A stretch of DNA of 64,000 bases from the NCBI GenBank assembly GCA_934096985.1, contig CAKONC010000001.1, positions 186,001-250,000 on the forward strand, given 5' to 3'. This DNA is from an uncultured Bacilli bacterium (GTDB taxonomy: Bacteria; Bacillota_I; Bacilli_A; RF39; UBA660). The notes beneath the pieces were generated by a model that was not told where the DNA came from, searched no databases, and saw nothing but the letters and a program-made list of their open reading frames with translations. The position numbers were made by a program, and so were the translations under genes. Numbering within the stretch: position 1 is the stretch's first letter; each line of letters starts with the position of its first letter. Below, piece after piece: positions 7,958 through 14,862 of this stretch.

Positions 7958-9926
7958 TAAAAAAATGGAAAATGCAAAAGATTTTAAGGGTTCACTTAAA
8001 AGACTTGTAAAAGAATTAAAACCATTTAAAGTACTTGTTATAATAAGTTTAATTTTAGCTATTTTTGGTTCAGTACTTACAATAAGTGCTCCGAATAGAC
8101 TTTCTAAACTAACTGATGCAATTCAAAAAGGTTTAGTTATTAATTCAAAAAATCTAAATATTTTAAATGAAAAAATAGAAACATCTTTTGGAAGTGACAT
8201 TGTTATTGATAATGTTACTATAAGTATGAACGATCAATTAGAATATGTTAATGCTTTAAAAACGTTAAATAAAGATGCAAGCGCAAAAAAATTATATAAT
8301 GCACTTGAAAAAATGCCTGAAAACATTCAAAAAGTAATTAAACCCAAAATGGATATTAAAAAAATTAAAAACATATGTATTATGCTTTTAGTGGTTTATT
8401 TTGTAAGTAGTATATTTGGCTTTTTACAAGCACTTGCTATGACTAATGTATCAAATAATTTTGCTAGAACATTAAGAAAAAGAATATCACAAAAAATTAA
8501 TAAATTACCTCTTAAATATTTTGATAATCATCAAACTGGAGATGTATTATCAAGAGTAACAAATGATATTGATACGCTTGCTCAAACACTTAATAATTCT
8601 CTTTCTTCACTTGCAAGTAATGTGACATTATTATTTGGCTCAATTATTATGATGTTTAAAACAAATGTAGTTATGAGTTTAACAGCAATACTTTCATCAT
8701 TAATAGGTTTTGTTTTTATGGCAATAATTCTTTCTAAGAGTCAAAAATATTTTGTAAAAAGACAAGAAGGTTTAGGAAAACTTAATAGTCATATTGAAGA
8801 GATTTATTCTGGACTTAACGTTGTTAAAGTTTATAATGGACAAGATGATGCAAACAAAAAATTTGATAAAATAAATAAAGAGGTTAGTGAATGTAGTAGA
8901 AAAAGTGGCTTCTTATCAGGACTTATGCATCCGATGATGAGCTTCGTAGGTAATTTTGGCTACGTAGCTGTGTGTATTGTTGGTGCACTTCTTACAATGA
9001 ATGGTAAAATTACTTTTGGCGTAATTATTGCCTTTATTACATATGTAAGACTATTTACAATGCCACTTTCATCAATAGCACAGGAATTTACTTTTATTCA
9101 ATCAGCTTTAGCATCTTCAGAAAGAGTATTTGAATTTTTAGATGAAGAAGAAATGCCTAAAGAAGAAAATAAAGATAAACTTGATAAAGATAGTGTAAAA
9201 GGAAATATTGAGTTTAACCACGTTTCATTTAAATATGATGAAAACGGCAAAACAATTATTAAAGATTTTTCTGCAAAAGTTAAATCGGGTCAAAAAATTG
9301 CTATTGTAGGACCAACTGGCGCAGGTAAAACAACTATGGTAAACTTACTTATGAAGTTTTATGATATACATGATGGAGATATAACTATTGATGGAAAAAG
9401 TATTCATGATTTAACAAGAGAAAATATTCATAATTTATTTACTATGGTACTTCAGGATACTTGGCTTTTCGAAGGAACTGTTAAAGACAATATTAGATAT
9501 AATAATTTAAAAATCACTGATAAAGAAATAGAAAATGTGTGCAAATATATTGGACTAGATCATTTTATTAAAACACTTCCAAATAATTATGATACTGTAA
9601 TTTCTGAAAATGATAATATTTCCGCAGGACAAAAACAACTTCTTACAATAGCTCGTGGTATGTGTGAAAAGGCACCACTTTTAATACTTGATGAAGCAAC
9701 ATCAAATGTTGATACTAGAACTGAAGAACTTGTTCAAAAAGCTATGGATAAACTAATGGAAGATAAAACATCATTTATAATTGCTCATAGACTTTCAACT
9801 ATAAAAAATGCTGATTTAATATTAGTTATGAATGAAGGAAATATTATAGAGCAAGGTTCTCATGATGAACTTATGAAAAAAGATGGCTTTTATGCTAAAC
9901 TTTATAATTCTCAATTTGAATTATAA
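7950..9926 (+). CDS. ABC exporter half-subunit, catalytic ATP site
   Basis: 658 residues from the ATG at 7950, chosen for its AAAGGAG site (7936-7942); an in-frame ATG at 7896 lies inside the upstream gene and lacks one. The membrane domain has an insertion of about 100 residues between helices 1 and 2 (about residues 45-130), predicted extracytoplasmic. The nucleotide-binding domain has Walker A GPTGAGKTT, Walker B LLILDEATSNVD with the catalytic Glu, and IIAHRLSTI with the switch His. The signature is altered to ISAGQKQLL. It pairs with the preceding subunit: this one supplies the working Walker motifs, the other the intact signature. Confidence 0.93.
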   Translation: MHNKKMENAKDFKGSLKRLVKELKPFKVLVIISLILAIFGSVLTISAPNRLSKLTDAIQKGLVINSKNLNILNEKIETSFGSDIVIDNVTISMNDQLEYVNALKTLNKDASAKKLYNALEKMPENIQKVIKPKMDIKKIKNICIMLLVVYFVSSIFGFLQALAMTNVSNNFARTLRKRISQKINKLPLKYFDNHQTGDVLSRVTNDIDTLAQTLNNSLSSLASNVTLLFGSIIMMFKTNVVMSLTAILSSLIGFVFMAIILSKSQKYFVKRQEGLGKLNSHIEEIYSGLNVVKVYNGQDDANKKFDKINKEVSECSRKSGFLSGLMHPMMSFVGNFGYVAVCIVGALLTMNGKITFGVIIAFITYVRLFTMPLSSIAQEFTFIQSALASSERVFEFLDEEEMPKEENKDKLDKDSVKGNIEFNHVSFKYDENGKTIIKDFSAKVKSGQKIAIVGPTGAGKTTMVNLLMKFYDIHDGDITIDGKSIHDLTRENIHNLFTMVLQDTWLFEGTVKDNIRYNNLKITDKEIENVCKYIGLDHFIKTLPNNYDTVISENDNISAGQKQLLTIARGMCEKAPLLILDEATSNVDTRTEELVQKAMDKLMEDKTSFIIAHRLSTIKNADLILVMNEGNIIEQGSHDELMKKDGFYAKLYNSQFEL

Positions 9927-9938
9927 AATATATTGTTA

Positions 9939-9967
9939 TTGACAAAGAAAAAGAATTTTTATACAAT
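9939..9967 (+). promoter_or_regulatory. SigA promoter of the trpS T-box leader
   Basis: Perfect TTGACA (9939-9944), 17-bp spacer and TACAAT (9962-9967). Transcription would start near 9974 at the beginning of the T-box leader. Confidence 0.85.
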
Positions 9968-9973
9968 AAACTT

Positions 9974-10216
9974 GTAAATCGATGAGAAAGAAAAGTAGGT
10001 AATATTGGTTTTATAGAGAGTAACTAAATGGTGGAAAGTTATAAATTGATGTTATACGAAATGGGCTTTTAAGAGGCTACCGAAATTTTAGTAGGCTAGC
10101 ACGGAGTACTAACTTCGTTAACAAAATAGCATGTATAAATGTACATGACACATTTTTTAGGTGGCATTAATAAGAATTTAAATCTTATCCTAATTATTGA
10201 GGATAAGATTTTTTTT
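9974..10216 (+). ncRNA. T-box riboswitch (tRNA-Trp), trpS leader
   Basis: A leader of about 240 nt carries T-box features: an AGAGAG element (about 10015), GGTGGAAAGTT in the apical part of stem I, a Trp specifier TGG (10062-10064) in the context GAAATGG, and the T-box core AGGTGGC (10159-10165). The core base C after TGG would pair with the G73 discriminator of tRNA-Trp. A strong terminator (10180-10216) follows. Uncharged tRNA-Trp would stabilise the antiterminator and switch trpS on. Specifier and downstream gene agree. Confidence 0.9.
10180..10216 (+). terminator. T-box-controlled terminator
   Basis: An 11-bp stem (AAATCTTATCC with GGATAAGATTT) and a 10-nt loop, followed by T residues. 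It overlaps the antiterminator region of the T-box. Confidence 0.9.
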
Positions 10217-10234
10217 AAAGAAAGAAGGATAAAT

Positions 10235-11221
10235 ATGAAAAAAAGAATTTTAACTGGATTAAAACCAACTGGAGAACTTACTTTAGGTAATTATATTGGA
10301 GCAATATCGCAAATGGTAGAACTTTCAAATGATGAAAATAATGAAGTATATCTTTTTGTAGCAGATCTTCATGCACTTACTGAATATCAAGATCCTGATA
10401 CTTTAAGAAATAGAATTAAAAAGTTTATTGCAATGTATATTGCTTGTGGAATAGACCCAGAAAAGGTGGTTGTTTATATTCAATCAGATAATGAATATAT
10501 CCCTATGATTTCATGGATTTTGGAATGTAATACATATTATGGTGAAGCATCAAGAATGATTCAGTTTAAAGAAAAATCTAAAGGTAAAGAAAACTTTACT
10601 GTAGGACTTTTAACTTATCCAATTTTAATGGCTGCAGATATTTTATATTGTGATTCTGATTATGTTCCTGTAGGCATAGATCAAAAACAACACGTTGAAA
10701 TTGCACGTGATATTGCAGAAAGATTTAATAATAAATACGGAGAAACTTTTAAACTTCCACAGCCTTTAATTAGTAAAGAGGGAATTAAGATTAAAGATTT
10801 GAAAGATCCAAGTAAAAAAATGAGTAAATCAGAAACAAATCCAAATGGAGTTATTTCTTTATTTGATAGCCCAGAAATGGTAAGCAAAAAGATTATGGGA
10901 GCAACTACAGATAGTGAAAATTTAGTGTATTTTGATGAAGAAAATAAACCTGGAATTTCTAATTTGCTTAATATAGCAAGTGTTATTTCTAAAAGAACTG
11001 TAGAGGATATTGCAAATGAATATAGAAACTCTGGCTACGGCAGCTTTAAAAAGTATGTAGCATCATTAACATCAAATATGATAAGTGATATTCAGGCAAA
11101 ATACAATCATATTATAAGTTCTGGTAGACTTGATGAAATATTAGAAAAAGGTAGAGAGAATTCTAGAAAACTTGCTTATGAAAAAATGATTGAAATGAAG
11201 AAAAAAGTTGGACTTAATTAA
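10235..11221 (+). CDS. trpS: Tryptophanyl-tRNA synthetase
   Basis: 328 residues from the ATG at 10235, which has AAAGAAGGA upstream; an earlier in-frame ATG at 10139 lies inside the T-box. Class I signatures are present: KPTGELTLGNYIGA (HIGH-type motif, Thr-Leu-Gly-Asn) and KKMSKSE (KMSKS). DVLYCDSDYVPVG-type residues (here DILYCDSDYVPVG) line the Trp site. The enzyme forms Trp-tRNA in the cytoplasm. Length matches the family (about 330). Expression is set by the T-box upstream. A hairpin with a T run follows the stop. Confidence 0.97.
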   Translation: MKKRILTGLKPTGELTLGNYIGAISQMVELSNDENNEVYLFVADLHALTEYQDPDTLRNRIKKFIAMYIACGIDPEKVVVYIQSDNEYIPMISWILECNTYYGEASRMIQFKEKSKGKENFTVGLLTYPILMAADILYCDSDYVPVGIDQKQHVEIARDIAERFNNKYGETFKLPQPLISKEGIKIKDLKDPSKKMSKSETNPNGVISLFDSPEMVSKKIMGATTDSENLVYFDEENKPGISNLLNIASVISKRTVEDIANEYRNSGYGSFKKYVASLTSNMISDIQAKYNHIISSGRLDEILEKGRENSRKLAYEKMIEMKKKVGLN

Positions 11222-11226
11222 AAAAA

Positions 11227-11253
11227 GATTAGAAATTAACTAATCCTTTTTTT
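11227..11253 (+). terminator. Terminator after trpS
   Basis: Stem GATTAG/CTAATC with a 7-nt AT loop and a following T tract. It overlaps the 3' end of the convergent gene at 11236-11829. Confidence 0.75.
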
Positions 11254-11829
11254 CTTTATCAAGCATATTATTAATGAAATTATAATTATTAGTTCTGTAA
11301 TAGAAATAGCAACTAGTAATGGTAATTTAATATCCTTTGTAGTATTTATGCTGTTATCATTATTATTTACATTATGTGCATTTTCTATATTATTATAATC
11401 ATCGACAATTTCATATTTAACATCATTTACTTTTGTTATTGTTCCACTTTTTACATCATTTTTAACTTTTAATACTATGGTATAAAATGGAAGTGATCCA
11501 TCAACATCGTATAATTCACTATTAGAACCATTTATTTTTTCGTTAGTATCATCGTAGCTGATATTATATTTTGTTTCAAATTTTACAAATTCAAATATAT
11601 TTTTATCATAAATAAAATCTTTTGATTCTAATTGAAATTTAAAACCACTCATATAAATATTGAATTTAACGTATTCTTCTTTGCTAAAAAAATTTCGTTG
11701 ATAACAGTAGTCTGCATATTCACTTACGCAAACATAAGACGTTTGAATTGGATTTGGAATAGCAGCGTAAACATTTGAACAAAGAAAAAATGAACATATT
11801 AAAATAATGAATATTATTTGCTTTTTCAT
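11236..11829 (-). CDS. Secreted, C-terminally anchored protein of unknown function
   Basis: 197 residues. An N-terminal signal peptide (basic start, hydrophobic to about residue 20, cleavage after YAA) is followed by an extracytoplasmic domain predicted rich in beta strands (about 25-150). A single C-terminal membrane helix (about 170-190) and a KKKR tail follow, an arrangement for surface anchoring by a stop-transfer helix. The order of strands with FYTIVLKVKNDV is reminiscent of cohesin-like or Ig-like domains, but no family is certain. The gene stands alone, convergent with trpS and divergent from the metK leader. A good AGGAGGG-like site lies upstream of its ATG. Confidence 0.7.
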   Translation of the reverse strand: MKKQIIFIILICSFFLCSNVYAAIPNPIQTSYVCVSEYADYCYQRNFFSKEEYVKFNIYMSGFKFQLESKDFIYDKNIFEFVKFETKYNISYDDTNEKINGSNSELYDVDGSLPFYTIVLKVKNDVKSGTITKVNDVKYEIVDDYNNIENAHNVNNNDNSINTTKDIKLPLLVAISITELIIIISLIICLIKKKRIS

Positions 11830-11886
11830 AACCCTCCTTTATTATAAGTATACTTTATTAATATTTTTTTTTCAATAAGATATTAT

Positions 11887-11914
11887 TTGTTTTCTTTAAA
11901 CAAAGTGTTATAAT
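11887..11914 (+). promoter_or_regulatory. Promoter of the metK leader
   Basis: TTGTTT (11887-11892), 16-bp spacer, perfect TATAAT (11909-11914). The transcript would start just before the SAM-I aptamer. Confidence 0.65.
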
Positions 11915-11921
11915 TAAATTA

Positions 11922-12047
11922 CATCTTATAAAGAGTGATGGAGGGACTAGCCCGTTGAAGTCACACCAACCTATTAGATTAGGTGGTAATGCTAGATCTA
12001 TAAGATAACTTTATCACTCAAGGTATTGTTATCTTGGGTGTTTTTTT
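11922..12047 (+). ncRNA. SAM-I (S-box) riboswitch upstream of metK
   Basis: P1 forms between ATCTTATA (11923-11930) and TATAAGAT (11999-12006). Between them are the S-box signatures: AAGAG, GATGGAGGGACTAGCCCG, a TGAAGTC segment, CACCAACC paired with GGTGG, and TAATGCTAGATC. A terminator (12015-12047) follows and an antiterminator could form with the 3' side of P1. When SAM is abundant the terminator forms and metK is shut off. The AAGTCACACC segment departs from the usual AAGCCCGGC, with the helix kept by the changed partner strand. Confidence 0.92.
12015..12047 (+). terminator. SAM-I riboswitch terminator
   Basis: CACTCAAGGTA (12015-12025) pairs with TATCTTGGGTG (12030-12040), with G-U pairs, followed by seven T. 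Confidence 0.85.
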
Positions 12048-12102
12048 ATGAAAGGAGGAAAGTTTTTTAGCATTTTCTATTAAGATGAGAAAAGGAGTTT
12101 AA

Positions 12103-13125
12103 ATGAAAATTTTTAGTAATGAAATGGTATTTCGAGGTCACCCAGATAAGGTTTGTGATCAAATTAGTGATGCACTTTTAGATGCATATTTAAGTGGTGA
12201 TAAATCCTCGCGATGTGGTATTGAAGTAATGGGAGGAAAGGGTAAAATATTTATAACTGGGGAAGTTACAAGTAAAGCTAAGGTAGATGTTTCAAAAATA
12301 GTTAAAAGAGTTTTAAAAGATGTTGGCTATACTGAAAAGTTTGAAATAATTAATAATATTGGTATACAAAGTCCTGATATAGCACTTGGAACTAATGATA
12401 AAGTTCATGGTGCTGGTGATAATGGAATGATGTTTGGCTATGCTTGCCGTGATACTAAAGAATATCTTCCAACATCTATGGTAATACTTCAAAAACTTTC
12501 TATGGCATATGATAAGCTTAGAAAAAAAGATAATAGATTTTTGCCTGATGGTAAAGCACAAATTACGGGATATTATGAAAATAATAAACTAATTAAAATT
12601 AAGGACTTTGTAATTTGTTATCAAAATACAGAAAAAGAAAAAAATAAAACAGATGAAATACTAATTAATATTTGCAATAATATTTGTAAAAAATATAATA
12701 TTAAAGTTGAAAAATATATTTTAAATCCAACGGGTAAATTTTTAATCGGAGGTTTTACAGGTGATGCAGGACTTACAGGAAGGAAAATTGTAGTAGATTC
12801 TTATGAGGGTTTTGCTCCAGTTGGCGGTGGAGCATTTTCTGGCAAAGATCCAAGCAAAGTTGATAGGTCAGGAGCCTACATGGCTAGGGTTATTGCTAAA
12901 AACATTTTAAAAAATAATGATAATTTAAAATATGTACTTGTACAACTTTCTTATGCTATTGGTCTTAAAAATCCTTTAGCAATATACATTACTTCAGATA
13001 TTGGTGATTTACCTGTACCAGATAATTTATATAAGCAATGCACTGTAGAAAATATTATAAATTCATTAAATTTGTTAAATGAAAAATATGAAAATAGAGC
13101 AATGTTTGGACACTTTATAGATTAA
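12103..13125 (+). CDS. metK: S-adenosylmethionine synthetase (compact form)
   Basis: Makes SAM from Met and ATP. 340 residues, against about 380-400 for common bacterial MetK. The key segments are kept: RGHPDKVCDQISDALLDA (His and Asp of the active site), GAGDNGMMFGYA, NPTGKFLIGGFTGDAGLTGR, and GGGAFSGKDPSKVDRSGAY. The C-terminus stops right after FGHF, where typical enzymes continue for some 20 more residues, and the N-terminal third is also shortened. The ATG has AAAGGAG upstream. SAM-I riboswitch control confirms the role. The compact form should be active, as the catalytic residues are present. Confidence 0.95.
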   Translation: MKIFSNEMVFRGHPDKVCDQISDALLDAYLSGDKSSRCGIEVMGGKGKIFITGEVTSKAKVDVSKIVKRVLKDVGYTEKFEIINNIGIQSPDIALGTNDKVHGAGDNGMMFGYACRDTKEYLPTSMVILQKLSMAYDKLRKKDNRFLPDGKAQITGYYENNKLIKIKDFVICYQNTEKEKNKTDEILINICNNICKKYNIKVEKYILNPTGKFLIGGFTGDAGLTGRKIVVDSYEGFAPVGGGAFSGKDPSKVDRSGAYMARVIAKNILKNNDNLKYVLVQLSYAIGLKNPLAIYITSDIGDLPVPDNLYKQCTVENIINSLNLLNEKYENRAMFGHFID

Positions 13126-13135
13126 CTTTAAATTG

Positions 13136-13164
13136 GTGGTTTATTGACTTAAACCACTTTTTTT
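13136..13164 (+). terminator. metK terminator, loop used as promoter element
   Basis: A perfect 8-bp stem (GTGGTTTA 13136-13143, TAAACCAC 13150-13157) and a T run (13158-13164). The six-base loop is TTGACT, which is also the -35 of the next gene. Confidence 0.85.
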
Positions 13165-13172
13165 AATATAAT
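13144..13172 (+). promoter_or_regulatory. Promoter of the ABC-F gene
   Basis: TTGACT (13144-13149), 17-bp spacer and perfect TATAAT (13167-13172), with a start expected near 13179. The AAAGAGGT site and ATG at 13195 follow. The -35 is exactly the loop of the preceding terminator. Confidence 0.8.
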
Positions 13173-13194
13173 CAGTTTGCTAAAGAGGTAAAAT

Positions 13195-14817
13195 ATGAAC
13201 ATAGAACATTTATATATGTCATTTGGACTTCAGGAAATATTTAATGACGTAAATATTCGTTTTAATGATAATGACAAAGTTGGTGTAGTAGGGGTTAATG
13301 GTGCTGGAAAATCTACTTTGTTTAATTTGATTTTAGGGCTTGCCTCTCCTGACTCTGGAAAAATAATGATAAAAAATAAAGATTTAATAGGTTATCTTCC
13401 ACAAGTCATTACCGATGAAATTCCTGATGATAATATAACTACATTTGAGTATTTACTTTTAGGAAGACCAATAGAAAAACTGAAAAAAAATATAACTGAT
13501 TTATATGAAAAAATTGCCACTTTAAAAGATGATAAAAAATTAAATTATTATTTTAAAGAAATAACCAAAAATCAAAATAAACTTGATTATTATGATGAAT
13601 ACAATGCTGAAAGTACTCTTTTGAAAATAATTGATGGTATGCATATTGATGATAGTCTTCTTAATCTAAAATTAACAAGCCTTTCAGGAGGCCAAAAATC
13701 AAAAATAGCTTTTGCAAGACTTCTTTATTCTAAACCAGAGGTACTTCTTTTAGATGAACCAACTAATCATTTAGATATTGATACAAAAGATTACATAATA
13801 AATTATTTAAAAACTTATCCAGGTCTTATTTTAGTAATTTCTCATGATATTGATTTTTTAAATGAAGTAACTACCAAAACACTTTATGTCGACAAACTAA
13901 AGAAAAATGTTGAAATGTATAATGGTAATTATGAAAAGTATTTAAAAATAAAAAATGAAAGAGATTTAGCAAAAGAAAGACTTTACGAAAAACAAATTAA
14001 AGAAGAGGAAAAATTAAAAGGAATAATTAATAAATATATAAGAGGTAATGAAAAGAAAGCAAATATTGCAAAGGATAGAATCAAGAAACTTGAAAAATTA
14101 CAAAAAGAAAAAGTAGTTCTTGAAAAAAGTAATAAATATGCGAGATTTAAAATTAAAATCAATGAGCCAAGTTATTTAATACCATTATCAGTGAATAATT
14201 TAACATTTGGTTATAATAAGGATAATTTACTTTATCAAAATTTAACATTTGATTTAACTCGTGGAGAGAAACTTTTAGTAGTCGGAGAAAATGGAATAGG
14301 AAAGACAACTTTGTTGAAATTAATAATGAAAATTTTATTACCAATTGAGGGAACTATTTTTATAAATGATAAAACAAGTATAGGATATTATGCTCAAGAA
14401 CATGAAATACTTGATAATGAAAAAACTATAATTGATAATTTTAATGAATTTAATTTGAGAGATTTTGAACTAAGAAAAGTATTAGGAAGTTTTTTATTTT
14501 CAGGAGACGATATATATAAGAAAGTAAGTGTACTTTCTCCGGGAGAGCGTTCTAGAGTAGCACTTGCTAAAATATCCTTAAAGGGAGCAAATACACTTCT
14601 ATTAGATGAGCCAACAAATCATTTGGACCCAATGACTCAAACTCTTATTGCCGAAACATTTAAAACATTTGAGGGTACAATGCTTGTTGTTTCTCATAAT
14701 TTAGATTTCGTAGATAATCTAGGAATATCAAGAATGCTTTTACTTCCAAGTGGAAAAATTGTTTATTATGATAGAGATATAGTATATCATTATGAAACTA
14801 TAAACGAAGAAAAGTAA
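13195..14817 (+). CDS. ABC-F family ATPase (ribosome-associated)
   Basis: 540 residues with two nucleotide-binding domains and no membrane segment. Domain 1: Walker A GVNGAGKST, signature LSGGQKSK, Walker B LLLDEPTNHLD. Domain 2: GENGIGKTT, LSPGERSRV, LLLDEPTNHLD. A charged helical linker (about residues 240-310, rich in Lys and Glu) joins them, as in the P-site tRNA interaction motif of ABC-F proteins. ABC-F proteins bind the ribosomal E site and act in translation or protect against antibiotics. The subfamily cannot be set from the sequence alone. It has its own promoter and is not part of a resistance cassette. Confidence 0.93.
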   Translation: MNIEHLYMSFGLQEIFNDVNIRFNDNDKVGVVGVNGAGKSTLFNLILGLASPDSGKIMIKNKDLIGYLPQVITDEIPDDNITTFEYLLLGRPIEKLKKNITDLYEKIATLKDDKKLNYYFKEITKNQNKLDYYDEYNAESTLLKIIDGMHIDDSLLNLKLTSLSGGQKSKIAFARLLYSKPEVLLLDEPTNHLDIDTKDYIINYLKTYPGLILVISHDIDFLNEVTTKTLYVDKLKKNVEMYNGNYEKYLKIKNERDLAKERLYEKQIKEEEKLKGIINKYIRGNEKKANIAKDRIKKLEKLQKEKVVLEKSNKYARFKIKINEPSYLIPLSVNNLTFGYNKDNLLYQNLTFDLTRGEKLLVVGENGIGKTTLLKLIMKILLPIEGTIFINDKTSIGYYAQEHEILDNEKTIIDNFNEFNLRDFELRKVLGSFLFSGDDIYKKVSVLSPGERSRVALAKISLKGANTLLLDEPTNHLDPMTQTLIAETFKTFEGTMLVVSHNLDFVDNLGISRMLLLPSGKIVYYDRDIVYHYETINEEK

Positions 14818-14862
14818 ATAAAATTTTAACTTATTTTACTTTTTACGTGTTATACTATTGAT

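Noticed and set aside
12048..12083. Eleven-codon ORF directly after the SAM-I terminator
   Set aside because: No ribosome site upstream within the terminator; likely chance.
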